Position numbers and translations under genes: made by a program. From assembly GCA_028751875.1 (NCBI GenBank), contig CM054134.1, positions 72,069,606-72,133,605 on the forward strand: 64,000 nt of DNA, in the 5' to 3' direction. Of this stretch, positions 34,330 to 45,600 are shown piece by piece (position 1 is the first letter of the stretch; the number at the start of each line of letters is the position of its first letter). The DNA comes from Rapana venosa. Its lineage: Eukaryota; Mollusca; Gastropoda; Neogastropoda; Muricidae. The notes beneath the pieces are model-generated. The model searched no databases. It was not told the origin of the DNA and was given only the letters and a program-made list of their open reading frames with translations.

Positions 34330-36130
34330 TCACTGAATGACGGGAAGCATCGCCTGTGCCAACGTAAATACACCAGAGCAGCTCAAGTCCAACACTACCA
34401 GTCATCTGAATGATGGAAAGCATCGCCTTTGCCAAAGCCAAAACATCAGAACAGCGGAAAAGATCACCTGTGCCAAAGTCAATACACCAGAACATTGGAA
34501 AAGATCACCTGTGCCAAAGTCAATACACCAGAACATTGGAAAAGATCACCTGTGCCAAAGTCAATACACCAGAACAGCGGAAAAGATCACATGTGCCAAA
34601 GTCAATACACCAGAACAGCGGAAAAGATCACCTGTGCCAAAGTCAATGCACCAAAACAGCGGAAAAGATCACCTTGCCAAAGTCAATGCACCAAAACAGC
34701 GGAAAAGATCACCTGTGCCAAAGTCAATACACCAGAACAGCGGAAAAGATCATCTGTGCCAAAGTCAATACACCAGAACAGCGGAAAAGATCACCTGTGC
34801 CAAAGTCAATACACCAAAACAGCGGAAAAGATCACCTGTGCCAAAGTCAATACACCAGAACATCGGAAAAGATCACCTGTGCCAAAGTCAATACACCAGA
34901 ACATCGGAAAAGATCACCTGCCAAAACAGCGGAAAAGATCACCTGTGCCAAAGTCAACGCACCAAAACAGCGGAAAAGATCACCTGTGCCAAAGTCAATA
35001 CACCAAAACAGCGGAAAAGATCACCTGTGCCAAAGTCAATACACAAGAACTCCAGTCAGGTCCAATGAAATAAAATTAAAAAACCCCAACTAAATGATTG
35101 GAAGCATCGACTGTGCCAAAGTCCACCAGAAGAGCAGGAAATATCACCTGTGCCAAAGTCAATACACAAGAACAGTTCGTCAGGTCTAATGCTATTAAAA
35201 ACTGAATGATGGGAAGCCTCACCTGTGTCAAAGCCAATACATAAGAACATCTCCAGTCGTGTCCAGCACCATTAGTAACAGAATTATGGGAAGCATCGCC
35301 TTTGCCAAAGTCAATCCACCAGAACAGCAGGAAATATCACCTGTGCCAAAGTTCATACACCAGAACAGCTCCAGTCAGGTCCAGTGTCGTTATTAACAGA
35401 ATGATGGGAAATCTTGCCTGTGCCAAAGTCAGTACATCGGAACAACTCCATTCAGGTCCAGCACCAAAAGTAACAGAATAATGGCAAGCATCACCTTTGC
35501 CAAAGTCAGTACACCAGAACAGCCCCAGTCAAAGCAAACGCCACCAGTAACAGAATGATGGGAAACATTGCCCATGCCAAAAGTCAATACACCAGAACAG
35601 CCCCAGTCAAAGCAAACGCCACCAGTAACAGAATGATGGGAAACACTGCCCATGCCAAAAGTCAATACACCAGAACAGCAGGAAACACTGCCCATGCCAA
35701 AAGTCAATACACCAGAACAGCAGGAAACACTGCCCATGCCAAAAGTCAATACACCAGAACAGCAGGAAACATTGCCCATGCCAAAAGTCAATACACCAGA
35801 ACAGCAGGAAACACTGCCCATGCCAAAAGTCAATACACCAGAACAGCAGGAAACACTGCCCATGCCAAAAGTCAATACACCAGAACAGGTTCAGTCCGGT
35901 CCAGCGCCATCAAAAACAGAATGATGGGAAACATCACCTGTACCAAAGTCAGTACACCAGAACAGCTTCAGTCAAATCTAGCACCATCAAAAACTGAATG
36001 ATGGGAAGCATCACCTGTGCCAAAGTCAGTACACCAGAACAGCTCCAGTAAGGTCCAGCGCCATCAAAAACAGAATGATGGGAAACATCGCCTGTGCCAA
36101 GGCCAATTCTCCAGATCAAACTCTTGGCAA
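34330..36130. repeat. Nested satellite: 78-bp, 41-bp and 42-bp units
   Basis: Long units (about 78 bp, e.g. starting at 35521 and 35599) contain CCAGTCAGGTCCAGCACCAT, AACAGAATGATGGGAA and CATCACCTGTGCCAAAGTCA. In 34450-35060 the unit is 41 bp (GCGGAAAAGATCACCTGTGC, CAAAGTCAATACACCAGAAC). In 35650-35885 it is 42 bp (GCAGGAAACACTGCCCATGC). The short units match the long unit with the CCAGTCAGG...GATGG part removed, so two independently amplified short forms sit inside the long-unit array. All three forward frames are open over more than 640 bp of the 41-bp block, which is compositional. Confidence 0.93.
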
Positions 36131-36614
36131 GTCCTGTGCCGTCAGACACTGGGGAAGCATCACAGCTGCAAGTTCCAAAAACCATGCCTGCATGAAGCTG
36201 AACCAATACCCAGGTTAGAAAAAAAAACTGATCTCATTTCTAGAGGAACCATTTCGATTTTTTCTTTATTGCCTTGCATCCCTCCATTGTTGATGAAAAA
36301 GACAAAAATATGTACATCAAGGTCAATAAGTTTTTCTATGTGTGTATACATTTGCAGATTGATTTATCAACTAAAAAGACTTTTAAACATTCATTGAAAA
36401 TAAATTTTAATATCCTGTACTGGTTTCAAATTTGTTGTTAAAATAATAACCATTGAAATTTGAACTAATAAAGTAAATGGGCAGTAAAACACACTTTGTA
36501 AGCAACAATGCTTCTCTCAGTCGCTTGTAAAGTCTACATGCTCAGGTGACAGTATTTGTTGGATAAAGCCAACTGAATTTTCAGTTTTACTGATTGAGAC
36601 CTCCTTGCTTTCAG
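36131..36614. other. Spacer after satellite, nothing recognised
   Basis: AT-rich sequence with no supported feature. Confidence 0.45.
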
Positions 36615-36776
36615 GGGCTGTGCGACTGGAACCAAGTGCCACGTGTGCAGTGGCAGCCAACATGAACTACTGAGGCCTTTTCTGGAAAAATGGTATGGCC
36701 ATAGTTTAAAGAAAAGTATATTTTAAAAAATCTTTGTTGTAATTGGGCACAGTAATAATGAGATTTAAAACTTCAG

Positions 36777-36846
36777 GAGGTGACAGCCCTGATATGGCCT
36801 CTGTGGTCGGCGGGGCTATAAACAACAGGAGTGGATTGGATTGGTT
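36777..36846 (+). repeat. GAGGTGACAGCC interspersed repeat, copy 2
   Basis: GAGGTGACAGCCCTGATATG, GCCTCTGTGGTCGGCGGGGC and TATAAACAACAGGAGTGGAT; closest to the reversed copy at 53482-53550. Confidence 0.8.
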
Positions 36847-37179
36847 GGGGCTATGAAAGCCAAAGGCAGAATGTATCTTTCCAGTGAATATGAATTTTTG
36901 TTTTTAAATTGATCAAATCGTTTCAAAATTAATTTATAGAGCAAACATGAAATATGAAAGTCGTTAAAAAGTACTTGGAGTTTTTTGTCCCCAAATTGAC
37001 AAGATTAAATCATTTTAGATTTGAGCTAGTAAAGCAAAATATGAAATGTGACACTTCTTTCTCAGATGCAAAATTGAAATTGCGTGAATCTGTTGGTTTA
37101 GCAGTAAGATGAAATATATTTAAGCTAGGAGAGCTGTGAACATTTTCCCTGTCATTGATGCAGTTTTCACTGCTTTCAG

Positions 37180-37263
37180 GAGCTACAGGCCCCGAATCAA
37201 GTGTCAAAAGAAAAACCAGACACGCCATCCAGCATCGTATGTCAGACGCCAGGACGTGACGAG
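37180..37263 (+). other. Exon-like 84-bp segment
   Basis: It is bounded by a good acceptor (tttcactgctttcag) and a strong donor (GAG/gtaagg). It is 84 bp, open in frame 1 (ELQAPNQVSKEKPDTPSSIV and 8 more residues) and in frame 2. A related block begins after a matching acceptor at 36615 (CTGCTTTCAG-like, then GAA-CAAGTG). No protein family recognised; it may belong to an unannotated gene, a non-coding transcript, or an old repeat. Confidence 0.35.
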
Positions 37264-37690
37264 GTAAGGTGACATTTCATCTGTTCCTTTTGTGGCCCTG
37301 GCCAAAACTTTGGGAGTTACTGATATAAGAAACTAATACGAAGCTTCGCGAAAAGGTTTTGGAGATACGATCCAGAGCACTAGAAAGAAAGAACAGTGGA
37401 AAGTAGAGTAGAGTAGGATGTTAAATCTGGCTACCACCAAGATTTTATGGCATCACCAATAGTGTTTTTCCCTAGCACAGATAAATTTTGTCAGACAGTA
37501 CCCCAGCTTTGGTAGGTTGCCATCCATGTCAACAGTTGAGCCATGGTGATCTGTTGCATGAAAAGAAAAAGGGGGAATTCACTTTATATTTACTTGTGAG
37601 ATCCAAAATTATTGTAACAAGGACGAATAACATACCGTTATTTTTTAAGACGGTGATTATTCCCCTTTATTTATTTTTATATTTATTTAT

Positions 37691-37927
37691 TTATACCACT
37701 TTAAGTCACGAGATTTCTCTGCGTGAAATTCGGGCTGCTCTCCCCGGGGAGAGCACGTCGCCACAAGAGCAGCGCCACCCCTTTTTTTTTTTTTTTTTTT
37801 TTTTTTTGGTCTGCAACTGTATTTCTTTCCCTATCAGAGTGGCTTTTTTCTAAGAATTTTGCCAGGGACAACTCTCTTGTTGCCGTGGGTTCTTTTTCGT
37901 GCGCTGCATAATTTTCTGTAACACACG

Positions 37928-37958
<31 letters not shown>

Positions 37959-38080
37959 TAGCGCCCAGACCACCACTCATGGTCTAATGGATGGGGGAAA
38001 AGTTTCGGGCCCAGACGGGATACGAACCCGGACTTTTCGCTTTCTAGACAGGCGCGTTACCTCTAGACCACCGATCCACC
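37691..38080 (-). mobile_element. SINE-2, complete copy
   Basis: On the minus strand it starts at 38080 with a tRNA-like head (GGTGGTCTAGAGGTAACGCG; box B GGGTTCGTATCCC). It contains a core CTTTCGGATGAGACGATAAA followed by CCGAGGTCCCGTGTG, then GAACCCACGGCAACAAGAGA, GCCACTCTGATAGGG, a poly-A-like internal run and a GC-rich 3' module (GTGGCGACGTGCTCTCCCCG). This is the reference copy for the family. Confidence 0.9.
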
Positions 38081-38400
38081 TTTAGTTTTAAGACAGTGGT
38101 TATTCCCCTTTCCCTTGGAACAATCTGTGGGACATGACCACCATTCCGTCTTTTCAATGATAGAATCATTATAAAGCCCCCATAAAATGACAAAAGCAGA
38201 AATTCTTTTTTTTATCAGTAATTATTGCTAGGGCTTTTGTTGTTGTTGCATTACCGTCAGTTGCTTTATGGGTATGACATGGGTGCGCGGCAGTAACACA
38301 ATTATGATACAACTAATTTTCAGTTGTATCATTCGGACAATCTAAATAGCTAGTTAAACAGGAAAATGTCTCTTATTCATTTATTCCAATTGAAGTTACA

Positions 38401-38715
38401 GCGGAGGTGAAACTTGGGCTGCTCCCCCTCAGAGAGCGCGTCGCCACAAGAGCAGGGCCACCCCTTTATCTTTTCCCGTCTGCAGCTGTATTTGTTTCCC
38501 TATCAGAGTGGCTTTTTTCTACAAAATTTTGCCAGGAACAACTCCCTTGTTGCCGTAGGTTCTTTTACGTGCACTAAATGTGTAATGCAAAGGACCTCAG
38601 TTTATCATCTTATCCAAAAGACTAGCACCCAGACCACCACACATGGTCTAATGGATGGTGGAAAAGTTTCGGGCCCAAGCGGGGATCGAACCACCGTACA
38701 CTTCCGACACAGACA
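38401..38715 (-). mobile_element. SINE-2 copy
   Basis: Collinear with 37691-38080, with most of the tRNA-like head replaced after CGGGGATCGAACC. It lies 320 bp from the full copy in the same orientation. Confidence 0.88.
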
Positions 38716-38922
38716 ATGCATAATCACAGGAAAACAAACGGGCACATTAATGGGTTTTTTCACTTATTTACATGTGTAAGGATCATGTCCATATTTTTGT
38801 ACGCATGTGAAACATTGAAAGGATACAGACAATGTAGATGAGGTGCTTTCGAAAACTCCCACACAGAAACATCGCTAATGAGGAAGTGAAAAACAGAATT
38901 GAAAACACCATTGAACCATATG

Positions 38923-39358
38923 AAGGACGGTGGCAGGATGGTTAAGACGTTTTCCTGCCAACAAGTAAACCGTGAGGTTCTGGGTTCGATTCCCAGCCTC
39001 GCCCTTTCTTCCCAGTTTGACAAAAAATCGAACTGAATGTCAAAGTCCTTCGGATGAGACTATAAATCGAGACCCGTGTGTGAACGCATGCAGAACATCT
39101 TGCGCACACGTTAAATCCTGTTCCGCTTTTCGAAAGAGGCCATTGTGTGCCGGTGGGAACAGATGACAAACTTTACAAAACCGCATACACACGGGGACTG
39201 GATGTAAACAAAAAAATTTGTAAGCACATGAGTGCTTATTCCATTATCCTCGGAAAAAAAATCTCAGCGCTTTGATTTGTTGCTTTACAAGATTCAGCAC
39301 TATATAAATTCCATACATTATTATTCTTATTCTTATTATTCTTCTTATTATTATTATA
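38923..39358 (+). mobile_element. SINE-1 H1/T1 copy carrying a LINE 3' end with (ATT)n
   Basis: H1 head (GGTGGCAGGATGGTTAAGAC), core and T1 are followed from 39258 by a segment matching the L2/CR1-like LINE 3' end at 13285-13353: GCGCTTTGATTTGTT, TTTACAAGATT, ACTATATAAATTCCAT and (ATT)n. This is either a composite SINE that uses the LINE tail for retrotransposition or two adjacent insertions. Confidence 0.85.
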
Positions 39359-39417
39359 TGAAGAGCTCCTGACTTAAGTGAAAAAAATTATAACTTAAGT
39401 GGTAAGGGCGCTTCACA

Positions 39418-39643
39418 CGCACATCTGGACTGGCCAAGACTGTTATACAGGGAACAGTTCAAGGAGAGAGACGAAGAGGCAGATGGAGAAAACGATAGGA
39501 AGACATCATCAGAGAGAGGGGACTGGCTTTGAGTGGAACGATTGAGTTGCTAAGGAAAGCAGAGGACCGCGGGGAGTGGAGGAAGCTGGTTGCAAAATCT
39601 TCATTGGTGACCCCACGTTCCATGGGACTGCAGGATAGGTGAA
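39418..39643 (+). mobile_element. LINE reverse-transcriptase C-terminal fragment
   Basis: The frame reads KTVIQGTVQGERRRGRWRKR, a stop, EDIIRERGLALSGTIELLRK and AEDRGEWRKLVAKSSLVTPR before a stop. This is the end of a non-LTR RT protein with one internal stop. Confidence 0.9.
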
Positions 39644-39724
39644 GGTGAAGAAGGAACGATTACATACACATGATGTGCGCAAGCACCAAACAAGCCAATA
39701 AACAACTGTATTCAGAAGTATAGT

Positions 39725-40074
39725 GACGGACACAATAGCCGAGTGGTTACGACAGTTCGACTTCAATCCCGTGGGTTCGAATCTCGGCGGCATCTGGTGG
39801 ATTAAGGATGGGGATTTTTTACAATCGCCCAGGTCAATTCTGTAATTGTAGATAAACATGCAGAAGATCAAATATGAGCGTTTAAAGATCCCATAACTCG
39901 TGTCAACGTTTGGCTGGTTACGGAAACGTGAACATACCCAGCATGCATCCCCCGAAGTCGGAATGCGGCTACTTACATGGTAGGCCCAAACAGTCGCACA
40001 CGCAAAATCTCACCATCGGTGAACCTCGGAGCTCTAGCCGAGGAACGAAAAAGAAAGAAAGAAAAAGAAGTAAA
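39725..40074 (+). mobile_element. SINE-3, head H3 with tail T2
   Basis: The head resembles Ser/Leu tRNA (AATAGCCGAGTGGTTACGAC; box B GGGTTCGAATCTCGG). The body (CAATCGCCCAGGTCAATTCT ...) is unlike SINE-1, but the end is the same T2 module (GAAGTCGGAATGCGGCTAC, CTCACCATCGGTGAACCTCG, GAGCTCTAGCCGAGGAAC) and an AAAG-rich tail. Confidence 0.85.
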
Positions 40075-40162
40075 GTGAATAATTAATACTGACGATTGTC
40101 TTCTGTGTATTTTGGCAGTTAAATCGAGGAGGAGCGAAAACGCCAACATCATCGACTCGAGG

Positions 40163-40281
40163 ACATCGCATCGCATCGCCCAGGACATCGCATCGCCAAG
40201 GACATCGCATCGCCAAGGACATCGCATCACCCAGGACATCGCATCGCCAAGGACATCGCATCGCATCGCCAAGGACATGGC
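40163..40281. repeat. 17-bp minisatellite
   Basis: Unit ACATCGCATCGCCAAGG, with two 22-bp variants in which CGCAT is duplicated; about six copies. Confidence 0.9.
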
Positions 40282-40304
40282 ACCGCCGTCACCGAGGTCG
40301 CCAA

Positions 40305-40600
40305 GAATATCCCCAGCACACTCTGGTGCAGAACTCTTCAAGATTTTGTGTGTGGAGCAGCTTGGGGGGAAAACTGTGACATCAAGCATTTCACAGAACT
40401 GGGACATCAAGCATTCCCCCCCTCCACCACCACCCCCACCCCCATAGAGAAGGAAATCGCCGTCATTGACAACCACCCCCAGCACACTCTGGTGCAGAAC
40501 TCTTCAAGAATTTGTGTGTGGAGCAGCTTGGGGGAAAACTGTGACATCAAACATTTTGCTCCCCCACCACCACCCCCAGCCCATTCTGGTGCCAGAACTC
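40305..40600. repeat. Tandem duplication of ~175 bp
   Basis: Two copies begin with CCCCAGCACACTCTGGTGCA (about 40311 and 40477), both with GTGTGTGGAGCAGCTTGGGG and a CCACCACCACCCCC stretch. Confidence 0.9.
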
Positions 40601-40730
40601 TCATTGATACACCTGGTGATTTGAAGTTTTGCTGTATGACTTGTTTTGCATGACCAGTGCTCAGGGAGAAGAGGGTGAGGTGGCGCGAGTTGTAGCTTAA
40701 GATGAGTTTTGGGCAGGTTAAGGGACAAGG

Positions 40731-40731
40731 G

Positions 40732-40795
<64 letters not shown>

Positions 40796-40930
40796 CGTGC
40801 GTGCGTGTGTGCGTGTGTGCGTGTGTGTGCGTGTGTGTGCGTGCGTGTGTGTGTGTGCGTGCACGAGTGTGTGTGTGTACGTGTATGTGTTGTAGTAGTA
40901 GAGTGTGTCTGCATGTGTGTGTGTTGTAGT
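40731..40930. repeat. (GT)n/(GCGT)n microsatellite
   Basis: About 200 bp of GT units with GCGT interruptions, followed by (AGT)n at 40930-41005. Confidence 0.97.
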
Positions 40931-41141
40931 ATAGTAGTAGTAGTAGTAGTAGTAAAGTGGTGGCAGCAGCAGCAGTAGTAACTGTAGTAGCAGTAGTAGT
41001 AGCGGTATACATTTACGCCTTTTCACATAAAGTGATACCAGACAAAAGAAGAAAAAATGCACACAATTAGTGTTTAGTAGTGGTAAGCAGGTCTTAAAGT
41101 TTACGTCTTTACACGTAAAATACTAGACCAAAGGAGAAAGA

Positions 41142-41197
41142 CTGTGTATGTGTGTGCGTGCGTGTGCGTGCGTGCGTGTGCGTGCGTGCGTGCGTGC

Positions 41198-41238
<41 letters not shown>
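41142..41238. repeat. (GCGT)n/(GT)n microsatellite
   Basis: About 97 bp of GCGT then GT units. Confidence 0.97.
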
Positions 41239-41239
<1 letters not shown>

Positions 41240-41430
41240 TGTGGTAGTGAGGAGGGGACATGGGCTTTAGTAGGAAACGTTATTCTGGGAAAAGGGTGTT
41301 AGGAGGAGGGGTTAGGATATAAGTTAGGATCAGTGGGGATAGAAAAGGTGATAGATTTTTCTCACATGGTTGAGTTTGGGCCATAGTCTTTTTTTTATTT
41401 AAAAAAAATACACATGGTTTATTTTGGGAT

Positions 41431-41685
41431 CAGACTTGAGGTTGTGGGTTCGATTCCCAGCCTTGCGCCGTCTAACTAGTTTGACGGGGAAAATCGAATT
41501 AAATGTAAAAAAACAAAAACAAACCCACGACAGTTGCAAATCAGAAAGAGCAGGGAAGTACCTCCTGACTGTCCTGGCAAAATTGGTAGGTTGAAGTTTC
41601 GACTATATCCCCAAAGTTGGGGTCGCATACGCAAAAAATCTCACCATTAGTAAACTTGGGAACTCTAGCCGAGGAAGGAAACTAC
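41431..41685 (+). mobile_element. SINE-1-like copy, partial H1 head with T2 end
   Basis: Starts within the H1 head (GAGGTTGTGGGTTCGATTCC) and continues AACTAGTTTGACGGGGAAAA. The core is missing or replaced, and it ends in T2 (GGTCGCATACGCAAAAAATC, TCACCATTAG, CTCTAGCCGAGGAAGG). Confidence 0.75.
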
Positions 41686-42689
41686 TTACTTTACTGATAG
41701 CAGAGATGGAAATTTGTGATTGGATTTCCAAACCCGAACGTTTAACAGCCTTAGTCGATAGGACCAGTCATTTTTGTTAAGAGTTTGAATAAAGCTCCAC
41801 ATCATTGTGTCCACAGCTAAGTACCATCAATTCTATGTGCTGCTGTGTCCACATGCGTTCCAAACCGAGACCACCCAAACCGACCGACCAACCTATCCCT
41901 TTTTGCATGCTTACCCTTTTTGCATGCTCACAGTTCATACTGATCCTCGCCTTTACACTAACCCTGGCCCGTCATGTGGACACAAAGGCAGGTAGATGAC
42001 ATGGTACCAGCTGACACAATGGCAAAATTCTTTTCTTGAGGGTTGGGGTGGTGGTAGAATTTTAGGGAAAGGGGTGTTAGGAAGAAAGGTGAGGGGGGAG
42101 GGGGATGGGGAGGGGGTTAGAATAATAGGATAGTTAGAGCTTCGGGAATGGGGGAAGAGGTGCGTGCATGTGTGTATGCGTGAGTGTGTGTGATTGTGTA
42201 TGTGTGTATATGCGTGCGTGCGTGTGTGTGTGCGTGTGTGTGCGTGCATTTGTGTCTGTCTGTGTTTGTGTGTGTGTCTGTGTCTGGTGCATGTGTGTGT
42301 GCGTTGTTTTTTGTTTGTTGTTGTTTTGGTTTTTTGGGGGTTTTTTTGGGGGGAGTGGAATTTAAGTTTAGTATATTGCCATGAGCATTGGATGTATGTT
42401 TATCACTGGCCACTGGTATTTTTTTCTTAATATTTGGCAAGCTTTTTGTTTTGTTTTTTTGCTTGTTGAAATACCAGCTGAAATGATATGGTACTGTGGT
42501 TATCACAAGATCGGCCAGAGTTTTAAAATTTACACAGCAAAGTTTTACCAATGTACTTTTGTAAATTTTACATTGTACGCTTATGTAATGAAAAGGTAAA
42601 GAAATTTGCAGAGCCGACTACCAAGATGGATGGAGGAGGCTTACCATGGCATCGTCTTTCGTGTCTCCCCCACGACCGCCAAGGTCACG
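41686..42689. other. Spacer with imperfect GT repeat
   Basis: Contains an imperfect (GT)n stretch at 42160-42305, G-rich runs at 42040-42120 and nothing else recognised. Confidence 0.5.
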
Positions 42690-45600
42690 GGTCTGATGAT
42701 GATGATGATGAAGAGAAATGTAAATTGACAGGAAAAATGTAGCATGTTGTATAATGGTATAGCAAGCGTGGCAGGAGAGAGTTGTTTTTTTAAAGTTTTT
42801 TTTAATCACATCAAATATGGTGTAGAGTGTCGGATGTGTTCTTTTTTCCTTTTTTTTGGAATCACATCAAATGTGAAAGTATAGAAGTAGATCAAATGTG
42901 CCTGTATGTTTTGTTTGTTTTCCTTTTTTTAAATTTTTGAATACTGAGATGAAACATAAGTTGACAAGAAAAATGTAGCATGTTGTATAATGGTAAGAAA
43001 GTTTGTTCGAGAGGTGGGTTTTTCCTTTTTTAATCACATCAAATAGTGCAGAGAGTGTTTTAAGAGGTGCTCTTTTTATCTTGGGATTTTTGTTTTTAAA
43101 TCACATCAAATGTAAAGAGAAAAAGAAAAGTGGTGCTGTGTTTTCTATCATTATTGTTATTGATGTTGGTGGCAGATTTGTGTATTGATCTTCTGCTGGA
43201 AGATTGATGGCAAATTTTACACCAACATATTTTACAAAAATGCAATGTTTTTTTGTTGTTGTTTTTTAAAAATTGTATCAAATGTAGAGTGATTAGACAA
43301 AATGCAGTGGTCTCTAAAATAGTGTGGAAAGTGTGTGGGGAGAAGGGTTCTTTTGTCTCTTCAAATCGTTCATGAAATGAATAGCACAAAGCTGGTCATG
43401 TGATTTCTATTTTTATTGAGAAAAATGACTTGTGATGGTGGCAGATTTCTGTATTGATCTTCTGCTGGAAGATTGATGGCAAATTTTACACCAACATATT
43501 TTACAAAAATGTATGTGAAAGACTAATTTATATGATTTTAAGTATAGAAGTAGAACAAAATTGCCTGTTTTTACTTTTGGGGTTTTTTGTGTGTGTGAAT
43601 GAGATGAAATGTAAATTGACAGGAAAAATGTAGCATGTTGTATAATGGTATAGCAAGCGTGGCAGGAGAGAGTTGTTTTAAAAAAATTTTTTAATCACAT
43701 CAAAAATGGTGTAGAGTGTGTCGGAAGTGTTCTTTTTTCCTTTTTAAAAAATCCATCAAATGTGAAAGTATAGAAGTAGATCAAATGGTCATGTATGTTT
43801 TGTTTGTTTTCCCTTTTATAATTTTTGAATACTGAGATGAAACATAAGTTGACAAGAAAAATGTAGCATGTTGTATAATGGTAAAGAAAGTTTGTTCGAG
43901 AGGTGGGGTTTTCCTTTTTTAATCACATCAAATAGTGCAGAGAGTGTTTTAAGAGGTGTTCTTTTTATCTTGGGATTTTTGTTTTTAAATCACATCAAAT
44001 GTAAAGAGAAAAAGAAAAGTGGTGCTGTGTTTGCTATCATTATTGTTATTGATGTTAGTGGCAGATTTGTGTATTGATCTTCTGCTGGAAGATTGATGGC
44101 AAATTTTACACCAACATATTTTACAAAAATGCAATGGTTTTTGTTTTTTAAAATGTATCAAATTTACATTGACTAGAATGGTCTGTATAATGGTGTGGAA
44201 AGTGTGTGGGGAGAAGGGGTCTTTTGTCTTCAAATCATTCATGAAATGAATAGCAAAGCTGGTCATGTGATTGCTATTTTAATTGAGAAAAATGACTTGT
44301 GTTGGTGGCAAATTTGTGTATTGATCTTCTGCTGGAAGATTGATGGCAAATTTTACACCAACATAGTTTACAAAAATGTATGTGAAAGACTGATTGTATA
44401 TGATTTTAAGTATAGAAGTAGAAAAAAATGTGCCTATTTTTTCTTTTGGTTTTTTTTTTTTGGAATGAGATGAAATGTAAATTGACAGGAAAAATGTAGC
44501 ATGTTGTATAATGGTATAGAAAGTGTGTCAGGAGAGGGTGTTTTTTTTAAAAAAATCACATCAAATATTATGGTGTAGAGAGTGTTGGAAGAGGTTTTCT
44601 TTTTTTAAATCGCATCAAATGTGAAAGTATAGTCGATAAAATGTGCGTGTTTTTTTCTTTTTTTCCCCCGTTTTGTTTTATTTTTTAATACTGAGATGAA
44701 ACATAAGTTGACAAGAAAAATGTAGCATGTTGTTTTATGGTAAAGAAAGTTTGTTCTAGAGGTGGTTTTTTCTTTTTTAATCACATCAAATATTGTGCAG
44801 CAAGTGTTTTAAGAGGTGTTCTTTTTATCTTGGGATTTTTGTTTGTTTTTAAATCACATCAAATGTAAAGAGAAAAAGAAAAGTGGTGCTGTGATTGCTA
44901 TCATCATTGTCATTGATGTTAGTGGCAGATTTGTGTATTGATCTTCCGCTGGAAGATTGATGGCAAATTTTACACCAACATATTTTACAAAAATGCGATG
45001 TTTTTTGTTTTTTAAAATTGTATCAAATGTAGAGTGGATAGACAAAATGTAATGGTGTGTATAATGGTGTGGAAAGTGTGTGGGAAGAAGGGGTCTTTAT
45101 GTCTTTTCAAATCGTTCATGAAATGAATAGCAAAGCTGGTCATGTGATTGCTATATTAATTGAGAAAAATGACTTGGTGGCAGATTTGTGTATTGATCTT
45201 CTGATGGAAGATTGATGGCAGATTTTACACCAACATGGTTTATAAAAATGTATGTGAAAGACTAATGGTATATGATTTTAAGTATAGAAGTAGAAAAATG
45301 TGCCTTTTTTTGTTGTTTTTTGTTTTGTTTTTGAATAAGATGAAATGTAAATTGACAGGGAAAATGTAGCATGTTGTAAAATGGTATAGCAAGGTGTCAG
45401 GAGAGAGTGTTTTTTTTAAAGATTTTTTTAATCACATCAAATATGGTGTAGAGTGTCGGAAGTGTTTTTCCCTTTTTTAAAAATCACATCAAATGTGAAA
45501 GTATAGAAGTAGATCAAATGTGCCTGCATTTTTTGTTTTCCTTTTTTTTCAGTTTTGAATACTGAGATGAAATGTAAGTTGACAAGAAATGTAGCATGTT

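Noticed and set aside
34337..35093. Three overlapping open frames of 214-243 codons
   Set aside because: They lie in the 41-bp satellite, whose unit has no stop in any forward frame; a non-multiple-of-three period makes all frames equivalent. No protein family match.
40407..41062. Frames of 114-201 codons on the minus strand
   Set aside because: Produced by (GT)n and (AGT)n tracts; no conserved domain.
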